Positions 25,009 through 35,956 of a stretch of DNA of 64,000 nucleotides are shown in pieces. The position numbers were made by a program, and so were the translations under genes. The stretch is from Hoylesella oralis ATCC 33269 (GTDB lineage: Bacteria > Bacteroidota > Bacteroidia > Bacteroidales > Bacteroidaceae). The notes below the pieces were generated by a model, which saw nothing but the letters and a program-made list of their open reading frames with translations, was not told the origin of the DNA and made no database searches. The stretch's first letter is position 1. Each line of letters begins with the position of its first letter. Location of the stretch: positions 1-64,000 of the forward strand of contig NZ_GL833119.1 in the NCBI RefSeq assembly GCF_000185145.2, in the 5' to 3' direction.

Positions 25009-26997
25009 TTAATCATGCAAAATCAAGGCCGACTGCGGATTGACCACTACCTTTCCGCCCGCCGTTTCGCCCAAACCGTTCTCGTCGATCACACCATCGC
25101 AGCACACAACCGTGTATTTTCCTTGCGGTATGTCTACAACCTTGGCCTCGCGGTTCGAATTAAGAATTACGATAATCGTATTCCACACATCTCCGACGGC
25201 ATGGCCATTCAACGAAAAGCCGAGCAAACAAGGCTGTGAACAAATAAACTTAAGATGATTGCTCACGTCTTCCGTGTCGGCCATGCGGAATGCTTTGTGG
25301 CCTTTTCGCAAAGAGATAAGTCCCTTGTAATATTCAAATACCTTCGGATATTTCTTCAGATTGTTCCAGTCCAAACGGTTGATACTATCGGGAGAATTAT
25401 AACTATTGTGCACTCCTTTTTTGTTACGGAGCATTTCTTCGCCGCACAGAATGAAAGGAACTCCCTGCGACGTGAATACTGCGGTCTGCGCCAAAAGGTC
25501 TAAACGGATAAGTTCGTCGGTCGTAATATCGGGAATACTGGCCTTCAGGCGGTCTACTAAACACATATCATCGTGGCAGCTAACGTAACTGATCATCTGT
25601 GTAGGCTGCATCGCCCACGCCTTTTTGCTATAATTCACCTTACCGTAATCTACTTGGGAATGGGCTGTCATGCCGACAATACCGGCCTTCAGACTCTCTT
25701 CACTCCCCGATATTCCGGCAAGAAATGCCCCCTTCCTATCATCGTTGAACGGCCCGCGAAGGGCATCTCTGATATCATCGGAGAAAGCAGCTATGCCAGA
25801 CATTTGCGGCAGATTGACTTTCAGTGCGAGTTTATCTGCGGGATAAGCGCAACTACCGGCACTCCACCCCTCGCCATAGATGAAGATTGACGGATCTATC
25901 TTGTCTACCTCGGCACGAATATCGTTCATCGTTTCTATATCGTGAACGCCCATCAAGTCGAACCGGAAGCCATCTATATGGTATTCATCAATCCAGTATT
26001 TCACCGATTCTATCATAAATCGGCGCATCATAGCCCGCTCCGAAGCCGTTTCATTGCCGCATCCCGAGCCGTTGGAATACTTCCCGTTAGGCAGTTTTCG
26101 GTAAAAATAATCGGGATAAGTGCGCTGAAAGGCGCTTCCCTCTATATTGAAAGTATGATTATACACCACATCCAAGACCACTCGGATGCCAGCCTGATGC
26201 AATGCCTGCACCATCTGCTTGAACTCTTTGATACGCGTAACAGGGTTATACGGATCGGTGGAGTACGATCCCTCGGGCACATTGTAGTTCAATGGATCGT
26301 ATCCCCAGTTGTACTGAGGAATGTTTAAGCGCGTTTCATCCACCGAAGCATAGTCGAAAGAAGGCAAAATATGAATGGCGTTCACGCCGAGTTCTTTCAG
26401 ATAATCAATGGCCTTGGGTTCTGTAAGAGCCAAGAATTTGCCCTTATTGACCAAGCCCGACGAGGCATCGATGGAGAAATCGCGGTGATGAAGCTCATAG
26501 ATAACAAGATCGGAGGGCGACTCCAACGCCGGTCGGCGATCGTTCTTCCAGCCTTGCGGATCGGTTTCGTTCATGTCTATCACCGCGCCTCGCTTACCAT
26601 TAACGCCCACTGCCTTGGCAAATACACCCGGTGTTTCGCCATAAGAGAAATACTTATTGGAGGGTGAAAAGAGACAACCGCGTGAATAACGCCTATGTTG
26701 AAAAACAGAAAAAGTATAGTATTTTCCTTTCAAATCCCCTTTCACGGTCAGTTCCCACAGGTCTTTACCAGCCAATTTCATTTTCTTTGTCTTGCCTACA
26801 TCCATGGGATTGGTGTAATCGTCCCTATATATCTTCAAGCAAACCTTTTTGGCTGTCGACGGTGCAAACAGCCTGAAAGTCGTTTCTTTGGGCGTATAAT
26901 CAACCTCATTAAAACGGCATTCCTGTGCAAAAGCATCGGTAGATATCAAAGAAAATACTATAGAAGTGATTGTAGAGAGTAATTTTTTAGTTATCAT
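25009..26997 (-). CDS. pulA: Type I pullulanase (GH13)
   Basis: Start at 26997 chosen for the signal peptide (MITKKLLSTITSIVFSLIST, cleavage near AFAQ); the frame is open to 27036. The 662 residues carry an N-terminal CBM48-like domain (about 30-130) and a GH13 barrel with the type I pullulanase mark YNWGYDPLNYNVPEGSY. Further landmarks are VVLDVVYNHTF, GFRFDLMGVHD (nucleophile Asp), FIYGEGWSAG (acid/base Glu) and SYVSCHDDMC. It debranches alpha-1,6 links of imported dextrins, probably in the periplasm. It lies between susB and susA in the same operon. Confidence 0.93.
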   Translation of the reverse strand: MITKKLLSTITSIVFSLISTDAFAQECRFNEVDYTPKETTFRLFAPSTAKKVCLKIYRDDYTNPMDVGKTKKMKLAGKDLWELTVKGDLKGKYYTFSVFQHRRYSRGCLFSPSNKYFSYGETPGVFAKAVGVNGKRGAVIDMNETDPQGWKNDRRPALESPSDLVIYELHHRDFSIDASSGLVNKGKFLALTEPKAIDYLKELGVNAIHILPSFDYASVDETRLNIPQYNWGYDPLNYNVPEGSYSTDPYNPVTRIKEFKQMVQALHQAGIRVVLDVVYNHTFNIEGSAFQRTYPDYFYRKLPNGKYSNGSGCGNETASERAMMRRFMIESVKYWIDEYHIDGFRFDLMGVHDIETMNDIRAEVDKIDPSIFIYGEGWSAGSCAYPADKLALKVNLPQMSGIAAFSDDIRDALRGPFNDDRKGAFLAGISGSEESLKAGIVGMTAHSQVDYGKVNYSKKAWAMQPTQMISYVSCHDDMCLVDRLKASIPDITTDELIRLDLLAQTAVFTSQGVPFILCGEEMLRNKKGVHNSYNSPDSINRLDWNNLKKYPKVFEYYKGLISLRKGHKAFRMADTEDVSNHLKFICSQPCLLGFSLNGHAVGDVWNTIIVILNSNREAKVVDIPQGKYTVVCCDGVIDENGLGETAGGKVVVNPQSALILHD

Positions 26998-27050
26998 AAC
27001 GGATAATTTAACTATACAAGAGATATACCTTTCCACACATCTCCTATATT

Positions 27051-29249
<2,199 letters not shown>

Positions 29250-31952
29250 TTATTTCCTATCTGATTCGGCGATAAGTTGCTTGATATTCTCCCTAAAATC
29301 ATCATTCTGCATCAGCTCTTCGATATTCACATGCATACGATAGCGCCAATAATAGCATGGATTTGCCGGAACATTGATACGTTCTGCATCCTTATCGGCC
29401 AGACGGAGCTGCTCGTCAACGGCCATCCAATCCTGTATAGAAAGCACACAAAGCATCGACGGCGACGCAAGATGGCGCGAAATGATATCGCGTGCAAGCC
29501 ATCCGGGCAGCGGATGCGGTGCAGCTCCTTGCCGTTGAAGCATCGTATTGTAGTATTCCTGCGTACGTTCACGGTCTTCATCCCACCATTGGCGAAGAGT
29601 AGGCATATCATGCGATGAGATTGTATCCACACTTCGATAAGGATTTTGCGCCAGATGTGCAAACCTTACTTCGGGGCTTTTCGGCATAGACTGTACTTCG
29701 AGGCTCAATATGCGCAGCTCGTCCATCACCCATGCCACACAGTCGGGCACCATACCGAGGTCTTCCGCACACACCAGCATGCGAGTAGACTGCACCAACT
29801 TGGGCAGTTTTTTCATGGCTTCCCTATACCAGAACTGATTATTACGGCGGTAATAATAGTCGTTATAAATACGGTTGAACGTGTCTTTATCACTGTCGTA
29901 GAGCGCTTCATACATCAAATTGAACTGTGCGGTGATACGCGGATGGAATTTATTTGTATCTTTCCTGTCGCGTACAAATAGCACATTGCTCGCCAAGGCG
30001 TACAAACCATCGCGCAACATAGTGTCCTTATCGGTGGTCTTGCCTATGAACGCCGCCTCTATCTTGCGTTGCGTATCGTATTCAGGCTTCAGGTTATAAA
30101 TATCGTCATGTGCTTTTTCGAGATACTTCTCGCGCACCTCGTCGGCATATTCGCAGAACATACGGTCGACAACCCAATCGGCAATGAACGGACGAGTGAA
30201 AAGTTCCTCTTGAAAATGCAGCCCGTAGGCCTCGATCTCCTCGCGAGTCATGCCCAAAGAGGGTGAGAACTGCCCCATCAGACCGTTTACACAATCGATC
30301 GGGATATCCCATATACGGAAGAAGCCCAACACATGATCTATGCGATAAGCATCGAAGTATTTCGACATGTAGCGAAACCTGCGCACCCACCAATGGCAGT
30401 CATCCTGCAACATGGCATCCCAATTATAGGTAGGGAAGCCCCAGTTTTGCCCGTTGACCGAGAAATTATCGGGCGGTGCACCGGCCTGACTGTCGAGACA
30501 GAAGTACTTCGGTTCCATCCACACGTCGCATCCGCGACGGTTCACCCCGATGGGTATGTCTCCTTTCAATATCACGTGCTTGCTTTTAGCGTAGGCATGA
30601 ACAGCCTCTAACTGCTCATTCAGCACATATTGCACGTAGTAGTAGAACTCTAATTCCTTATAAGCCTTGTTTTTAGGCGACGACAACATTTTGCGTTCGG
30701 CCTCGTTCCACGTTTCATGTCCTTTCCATTCAGAGAAATCGACCGTGCCGTGCAAATCGCGCAGATAACAATATTGCGCATACGGAACCAGCCACTGTTC
30801 GGCTTCCTTAAAGAACTTTTTATATCCGGATGAAGCAACAATCGTCTTTCCCGACTGCTCATAAATCTTTTTAAGATAGGCCGTTTTGGCATTGTTCACA
30901 CGCTCATAGTCGACCTTAGGCAAGCCGTTGAGTTCTTTTTGCAAGGCCATATACCTCTTACGCTCGGCCTCATCCTCCAACAGAGGGAGCTGTCGCAGGT
31001 CTACATATTGCGGATGCAAGGCAAAGATGCTGATGCAACTGTAAGGATACGAGTCGGTCCACGTGTGTGTAGTGGTGGTATCGTTAAGCGGGAGCACCTG
31101 CAGAACGCGCTGTCCGGTCATCGCCACGAAGTCTATCATCAGCTTCAAATCGCCGAAGTCGCCCACTCCGAAACTGCTCTTCGAGCGCAACGAGAACACC
31201 GGAACGAGTGTTCCCGCTACCTTCCGGTTATAGATTGGCAGGAAAGCCTGCGAAAGTTCGTACACAACCACGTCGCCCTCGCGCATCTCGGGCAGCGTGA
31301 CGGTACGGTTAAGTCCTGTTTCCCACGTAGGATCGGCACTGCCATAACGAGCGTCTACAGCCACAAATTTAAACTCAACCTTATTATCTTCGAAATCATC
31401 TGCATTCAAGTCCACCACCCACTCGTGGTAGTTATGTTCGGTCATCCGCACGGCTTCCTGTGCATTCCATGCACCCAATGCCTTGCAACTGCCCGAAACA
31501 GCCATGCAACAATCGCCCAGCAACTGCGGTGCACGGACTTTCAATCTCACCGTTTTGCCATATCCGCACTTCTCCACAGGCTTTACGCTACGCCCCGAAA
31601 GGCAGTCTGTGAATGCAGAACTATAGAGATACGCGTCTTCGGGGATATCTATCCAGCGGTCGTACACCCGATATTGAAGGCCTTTCAGCACATTTATTTC
31701 CAACCGATGGGCTTCTGCCGACCATTCATGGCGCTGCTCATGCCCCGAACAGTCCACACTGTAGAAATAATCCATCACTTCGGGCAGCTGCGATTGAGCC
31801 TTGTTCATTTGATAAGTCCAATGAGAACCGTCGAGCGTAGACATTCTGAACTGCGACGCTTTAACGGTACCTTTCCGATCGGTGCCTAATATATTCAACA
31901 CGAGCTCTTCTCCAAAGACCGTTTTATAGTCTATATTAAATATTATTTTCAT
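29250..31952 (-). CDS. malQ: 4-alpha-glucanotransferase (GH77) with two starch-binding domains
   Basis: 900 residues with no signal peptide, so cytoplasmic. Two CBM20-type domains come first (about 1-110 and 120-235; GYGKTVRLKVRAPQLLG and KALGAWNAQEAVRMTEHNYH). The GH77 barrel follows: SSFGVGDFGDLKLMIDFVA, AYRIDHVLGFFRIWDIP with the nucleophile Asp, VCAEDLGMVPDC with the acid/base Glu, and SSHDMPTLRQWWDED. The enzyme rearranges maltodextrins and frees glucose. Long CBM20-bearing MalQ is usual in Bacteroidetes. It is the first gene of the operon; a -7 element and a LacI-type palindrome lie upstream. Confidence 0.95.
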   Translation of the reverse strand: MKIIFNIDYKTVFGEELVLNILGTDRKGTVKASQFRMSTLDGSHWTYQMNKAQSQLPEVMDYFYSVDCSGHEQRHEWSAEAHRLEINVLKGLQYRVYDRWIDIPEDAYLYSSAFTDCLSGRSVKPVEKCGYGKTVRLKVRAPQLLGDCCMAVSGSCKALGAWNAQEAVRMTEHNYHEWVVDLNADDFEDNKVEFKFVAVDARYGSADPTWETGLNRTVTLPEMREGDVVVYELSQAFLPIYNRKVAGTLVPVFSLRSKSSFGVGDFGDLKLMIDFVAMTGQRVLQVLPLNDTTTTHTWTDSYPYSCISIFALHPQYVDLRQLPLLEDEAERKRYMALQKELNGLPKVDYERVNNAKTAYLKKIYEQSGKTIVASSGYKKFFKEAEQWLVPYAQYCYLRDLHGTVDFSEWKGHETWNEAERKMLSSPKNKAYKELEFYYYVQYVLNEQLEAVHAYAKSKHVILKGDIPIGVNRRGCDVWMEPKYFCLDSQAGAPPDNFSVNGQNWGFPTYNWDAMLQDDCHWWVRRFRYMSKYFDAYRIDHVLGFFRIWDIPIDCVNGLMGQFSPSLGMTREEIEAYGLHFQEELFTRPFIADWVVDRMFCEYADEVREKYLEKAHDDIYNLKPEYDTQRKIEAAFIGKTTDKDTMLRDGLYALASNVLFVRDRKDTNKFHPRITAQFNLMYEALYDSDKDTFNRIYNDYYYRRNNQFWYREAMKKLPKLVQSTRMLVCAEDLGMVPDCVAWVMDELRILSLEVQSMPKSPEVRFAHLAQNPYRSVDTISSHDMPTLRQWWDEDRERTQEYYNTMLQRQGAAPHPLPGWLARDIISRHLASPSMLCVLSIQDWMAVDEQLRLADKDAERINVPANPCYYWRYRMHVNIEELMQNDDFRENIKQLIAESDRK

Positions 31953-31977
31953 GACAATTTGGTTAGTATATCGGTTT

Positions 31978-31985
31978 CAAAATTA
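31978..31985 (-). promoter_or_regulatory. -7 element for malQ
   Basis: TAATTTTG on the minus strand fits the Bacteroidetes -7 consensus and lies 26 bases upstream of the malQ ATG. The -33 region is unclear. Confidence 0.45.
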
Positions 31986-32039
31986 GCAAATATCGCATAA
32001 GTACATTTCCAATCGTTACATAAATCGGTGAAAAGTAAG

Positions 32040-32054
32040 CGCAAACGTTTGCAT
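32040..32054. promoter_or_regulatory. LacI-type operator upstream of malQ
   Basis: CGCAAACGTTTGCAT contains the perfect palindrome GCAAACGTTTGC with the central CG typical of LacI-family sites. The same 15-base string occurs at 35696-35710 between lacI and susC. It lies about 55 bases upstream of the malQ -7 element, a position that suits activation or looping better than simple blocking. Confidence 0.75.
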
Positions 32055-32343
32055 TGCAAATAAAAAATAATGCCATCGCTCATTATAAATAAGAAAATCA
32101 TACAACTATACAAAAGACGAAACGAGAAAGATTAAAGAGGTCCAAGCCACAGAATATCCAACGATAGAGCACCCGTCTATCGCCGACAGATATATCACAT
32201 ATCAGCGTTAGACAGCATGTTTATCGGCTTTAAAAAGCACATCTAACAGCCGAAAATATTGCTTTAAATTACCTTAATCGCAGAAAGACAGAAATAAAAA
32301 CGTGCTTTTCGCCGTTAACGAACCATACGTAAAGCAATCGTTT

Positions 32344-32907
32344 TCATAAATTGATGGTGAGCTGAATACCGTCTGTACCCGCGCTAACTGCATAACGGCT
32401 CTTCTCTCCGGTCAGCATGTCGCCGAGCCAATAGCCCAACACAGTACCGCCAACACCGATGGCTGCCCCCGCCGCAACGTCGCCCCACGCATGGCGGTTA
32501 CGCCTTACGCGGTCTACAGCCGTAAGTGTTGCCACGCTATAACCCGCCACACTGATCCACGGCGAGAGCTTTCCATACTCTTTATGCAGAATGGTTGCCC
32601 CCGCAAAAGCCGCCGTGGCATGCCCCGAGGGGAAACTTCTGTTATCGGTACCGTCGGGGCGTCGCTCGTGTATGGTGTGCTTCAAACTGTAGGCAACGCC
32701 CGATGAAACGACATAAGATGCCGCCGTATTTACCGCAAGACGTTTCCAAGAACTGGCGCTCTCCACACCGCAGGCCTTCATTACAAACACCGATGTTATG
32801 GGTACAAAACGCAGATAATCGTCGATACCGTCACCATGATACGTCTTATCTTGAGCGTTCACTGCCAACGACAGGGTACAGAATATTGAAAAAAGAAATG
32901 TTTTCAT
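32344..32907 (-). CDS. PAP2-family phosphatase
   Basis: 187 residues with a signal peptide (about 1-18, ending AVNAQ). The three PAP2 motifs are visible: KHTIHERRP, SFPSGHATAAFA and RNRHAWGDV, the last two giving the catalytic histidines. The family removes phosphate from lipids such as undecaprenyl diphosphate or phosphatidic acid at the periplasmic face. It sits inside the maltodextrin region between malQ and the MFS transporter but has no evident link to starch use. Confidence 0.9.
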   Translation of the reverse strand: MKTFLFSIFCTLSLAVNAQDKTYHGDGIDDYLRFVPITSVFVMKACGVESASSWKRLAVNTAASYVVSSGVAYSLKHTIHERRPDGTDNRSFPSGHATAAFAGATILHKEYGKLSPWISVAGYSVATLTAVDRVRRNRHAWGDVAAGAAIGVGGTVLGYWLGDMLTGEKSRYAVSAGTDGIQLTINL

Positions 32908-32983
32908 CGTTACAAAGATAATACATTTTTAAAATATCGATGCCGTAAACCCTAAAGAAAATACGCAAACAACATAACAAAAA

Positions 32984-33003
32984 GGGGATAGTTCCCTATC
33001 CCC
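32984..33003 (-). terminator. Intrinsic terminator after the MFS transporter
   Basis: GGGGATAG (32984-32991) pairs with CTATCCCC (32996-33003) around a 4-base loop. On the minus strand it is followed by TTTTTGTTATG. It lies 30 bases past the transporter stop. Confidence 0.85.
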
Positions 33004-33032
33004 ATATACCTTATTACAATCTTTTTTAATAT

Positions 33033-34346
33033 CTATTCGGCAACTTCGTGTTCCTTGATGAACGGCACGCACAACGCTCCGATAACGAGACATGCACCGG
33101 CCACATACATCATGTGGCTTTGCATGGAGCCCACAAGCCACAAGATAGTGCCGCCGAGCAGAGCTGCTACGATCTGCGGCACGCATATCGTACCGTTGAA
33201 AAGCCCGAGGTAAGCTCCCATGTGTCCATAGCCTTGCAGCGCATTTGTAATAAAAGTAAACGGCATGGCGAGCATGGCAGCCCATGCGCAACCTATCAAC
33301 ACGTAAGGCACAAAGAGCATATACTGGTTGGAGATGAACGGTATCATGGCGAAACCCACGCCGCCAAGCACCAGACTTATGGCATATCCCGCCTTTTTAC
33401 TGGGGAAGAAAGGCAGCGCCAATGCCCAAACAACGCTGCCAACGGCCTGCACTGCATAAAGTATACCCACCCAGTTGCCTGCTTCTTGATAACCCGCAGA
33501 GGCGGTATCCGTGGTGTTCCACACCGTTTCGGCAATGGCACCCGGGGTATAGTTCCACATATTGAGGAATGCAGCCCAGCAGAAAAACTGCACAAGACCG
33601 ACCTCCCAAAACGCTTTCGGTGCATGCCTGAGCAAGGTTATCCAGTCGGCTTTCTCTTCCTTTTGGACTTCTTTCACCCCGTTGTACTCGGCATATTGCT
33701 GCGGATTCCACTCCTTTACTTTGACTGTGGTATAGATTACGCAGAGAATAAGAATGGCCGCACCTACATAAAACGCCCAGATAACCGAGTCGGGCACTAC
33801 CCCTTTCGGCGCTACATTCTGTATGCCGAGCCACGTAAAGAAGAAAGGAAACACGAAACCTGCCACTGATCCCGCATTACAGAGGAAGCTCTGTATGGAA
33901 TAGGCCAAGGCTTTCTGCTTCTCGTTCACCATATCGCCCACAAGCATCTTAAACGGTTGCATCGCCATATTAATACTTGTATCGAGGAACATCAGCGATA
34001 TAAGGCCAAAAGTCATTGCGGTCGACACCGCCATACCGAACGAACCGGCATTGGGCAGCAGGCACATAACGAGCACGGCCACCGTTGCACCTACGAACAA
34101 ATAAGGTATGCGACGGCCAAAACGGCACCAAGTTTTATCGGAAAGCGTACCCACAATGGGCTGCACAATGATGCCCATGAGCGGCGGGAGTACCCAGAAA
34201 TAACTGAGATCATGAGGATCTGCACCAAGCGTGGCAAAGATGCGTGAAATGTTTGCACTCTGCAAAGCGTATGCAATTTGTACGCCGAAGAATCCGAAAC
34301 TCAAATTCCAAAGTTTCCAGAAGCTAAGATCGGGTTTATTTTTCAT
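33033..34346 (-). CDS. MFS sugar transporter (SLC45-like), probable maltose/maltodextrin importer
   Basis: 437 residues with twelve predicted membrane helices. The N-terminus LSFWKLWNLSFGFFGVQIAY and the loop GTLSDKTWCRFGRRIPYLFV (MFS signature between helices 2 and 3) are typical of the SLC45/MalT-like group. The central cytoplasmic loop (about 205-230) is Glu/Lys rich. Within a starch locus, next to a LacI regulator and an operon of maltodextrin enzymes, it most likely carries maltose or short dextrins across the inner membrane. That function is inferred from context. It is closed by its own terminator. Confidence 0.9.
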   Translation of the reverse strand: MKNKPDLSFWKLWNLSFGFFGVQIAYALQSANISRIFATLGADPHDLSYFWVLPPLMGIIVQPIVGTLSDKTWCRFGRRIPYLFVGATVAVLVMCLLPNAGSFGMAVSTAMTFGLISLMFLDTSINMAMQPFKMLVGDMVNEKQKALAYSIQSFLCNAGSVAGFVFPFFFTWLGIQNVAPKGVVPDSVIWAFYVGAAILILCVIYTTVKVKEWNPQQYAEYNGVKEVQKEEKADWITLLRHAPKAFWEVGLVQFFCWAAFLNMWNYTPGAIAETVWNTTDTASAGYQEAGNWVGILYAVQAVGSVVWALALPFFPSKKAGYAISLVLGGVGFAMIPFISNQYMLFVPYVLIGCAWAAMLAMPFTFITNALQGYGHMGAYLGLFNGTICVPQIVAALLGGTILWLVGSMQSHMMYVAGACLVIGALCVPFIKEHEVAE

Positions 34347-34356
34347 AATTTATAGG

Positions 34357-34512
34357 CCTCCTTCATCCCCACCAAAGGAGGGGAGCATTGATTAGATGCT
34401 GAAGGAATATTGTTTTATTTGTTAAACTTACTTATATCTATAGAATCGTTTCTCTACCAAGAAACCACAGCTTTAGTAAAATTCTTCCCTCCTTTGGAGG
34501 GGATGGGGGAGG
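34357..34512. repeat. MITE-like element with 29-base inverted ends
   Basis: The terminal strings at 34357-34385 and 34484-34512 are inverted copies matching at 25 of 29 positions (left end begins CCTCCTTCATCCCC, right end is the inverse). The 98 bases between are AT-rich and hold no gene. Each end also folds on itself (CCTCC...GGAGG), and related single units lie elsewhere in the window. It lies between the MFS gene and lacI. No target-site duplication was confirmed. Confidence 0.6.
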
Positions 34513-34529
34513 CTGTGATTATGACGGCT

Positions 34530-35555
34530 CTACCTCGTTGTTCCCCTCACAATGAGTCGTGTCCTGACAATACGCCGCTCCACTTTATCAGTGGGAATTG
34601 AGCCTTCCACCTGACCTATGAGGATATTTGCAGCTTCTTCGCCCACTTGCACACCGCGCTGCTCTACGGTAGTGAGCATGGGATCGCAGGCTATGGCACG
34701 GTACCCATTGGTAAATCCGCAAATGCTAATATCGTCGGGCACGCGAAATCCATGTCTTTTAGCCGAGTACAAAATGCCGATGGCCGTATCGTCGTTCACG
34801 GCAAAAAAGGCATCCGGATGATCGGGCATACTCAACAAGTCGGGCGTGATGGCCTCTGCATCGGCCCGATTATCGCAATATTTCACAAACCGATTATCGG
34901 GTTGCAAACCGTATTTTACCAAAGCATCGCGGTAACCGTTATAGCGGTTCTTCGATATCTCCAACGTCATGGAAGTTCCATAGAATGCTATATTACGGCA
35001 ACCGGAATCGATCAGATAGGTTACGGCCGTATAAGCACCCATATAATCGTCTACTACAACACGGCTACAATTCAATCCAGTACAAATACGATCGTAGAAT
35101 ACGATCGGTACTCCGCGGTCGATAAGTTTTTGGAAGTGATCGTATTTATTGGTATCTTTAGCCTGCGACACAATGATACCACACACCTTATTTTCATAAA
35201 ACGATTGACAAATCTCCACTTCGCGTCCGTATTTCTCATTACTTTGAGCCACCATTACCTGATATCCGCGCGCCGAAGCCTCTTCCTCTATACCGCTCAG
35301 CACCGAAGAAAAATAAAAATGAGTAAACTGTGGTATGATAACACCAATGATCTTGATAGGTTTCACACGACTGTTACGTAGACTTTCCGCAATTACATTG
35401 GGTATAAAATTATGTTCGCGTGCAAAGGTTTTGATCTTCTCTCGCCTGTCTGCACTAATATGGGGACTATCTTTCAGCGCACGAGACACCGTTGCAATAG
35501 AGACGTCAAACTCTCTTGCAATATCTTTCATTGTCATAGGTGAAGATTCTTTCAT
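34530..35555 (-). CDS. LacI-family regulator of the starch locus
   Basis: 341 residues. The N-terminal helix-turn-helix reads MTMKDIAREFDVSIATVSRA, with the hinge region FIPNVIAESLRNSRVK, then a periplasmic-binding-protein-like sensor domain (about 70-341; IGVIIPQFTHFYFSSVLSGI and AFFAVNDDTAIGILY). Starts at codons 7 and 9 are possible alternatives. The family binds short palindromes with a central CG; two identical copies of GCAAACGTTTGC lie before malQ and between this gene and susC. It likely senses a maltooligosaccharide or derived sugar. The Bacteroides thetaiotaomicron Sus system uses a different, membrane-bound regulator (SusR). Confidence 0.93.
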   Translation of the reverse strand: MKESSPMTMKDIAREFDVSIATVSRALKDSPHISADRREKIKTFAREHNFIPNVIAESLRNSRVKPIKIIGVIIPQFTHFYFSSVLSGIEEEASARGYQVMVAQSNEKYGREVEICQSFYENKVCGIIVSQAKDTNKYDHFQKLIDRGVPIVFYDRICTGLNCSRVVVDDYMGAYTAVTYLIDSGCRNIAFYGTSMTLEISKNRYNGYRDALVKYGLQPDNRFVKYCDNRADAEAITPDLLSMPDHPDAFFAVNDDTAIGILYSAKRHGFRVPDDISICGFTNGYRAIACDPMLTTVEQRGVQVGEEAANILIGQVEGSIPTDKVERRIVRTRLIVRGTTR

Positions 35556-35956
35556 TTAGGTATGGCTTTTATCAATATTCTTTTGCGACCATGCTCTATT
35601 ACTGGTTCGCCTGTTATAATAGATTCTTCTATGCAAAAGTATGCAAATATACCGAACAAGACATAAAAGGTATATAAATTACCTGCCTTTCCTAACGCAA
35701 ACGTTTGCATGTTATAAATAACGGATTTAACTGAAAAAAATTACAAACATACGTAAACAAAACTAACTTTGCATAAAAAGTTGAAACGGAAAGACACCGG
35801 TAAAATAGCTTTTGGCGTACTATAGCGGTTCCTTATCCCACGAAAAAGAAACCTACCTAATGACCAAACATGAAACAAAACATATAATATAATAAGGTAT
35901 AAAACCTAAACATTGAACTAACAATTACTTTAAATAACGTTAACTTAAAAACAAAA
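35556..35956. promoter_or_regulatory. Divergent lacI-susC control region
   Basis: About 400 bases without a gene. On the minus strand two overlapping -7-like boxes, TACTTTTG (35634-35641) and TATATTTG (35644-35651), could serve lacI. On the plus strand TAACTTTG (35764-35771) fits the susC -7 element. The operator at 35696-35710 lies between them. The susC leader would be about 180 bases long. Confidence 0.6.
35696..35710. promoter_or_regulatory. LacI-type operator between lacI and susC
   Basis: CGCAAACGTTTGCAT, identical over 15 bases to the string at 32040-32054, with the perfect 12-base palindrome GCAAACGTTTGC. It lies about 55 bases upstream of the susC -7 element and 45 bases upstream of the lacI -7 elements. 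Confidence 0.78.

Larger units (their letters stand above)
31953..32343. other. malQ control region and adjacent gene-free sequence
   Basis: No gene is seen. The right-hand part of the malQ upstream region holds the 15-base operator string (32040-32054). Further right are strings shared with other gaps: GTCTATCGCCGACAG near 32170 and AGCACATCTAACAG near 32240. Their function is unknown. Confidence 0.5.
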
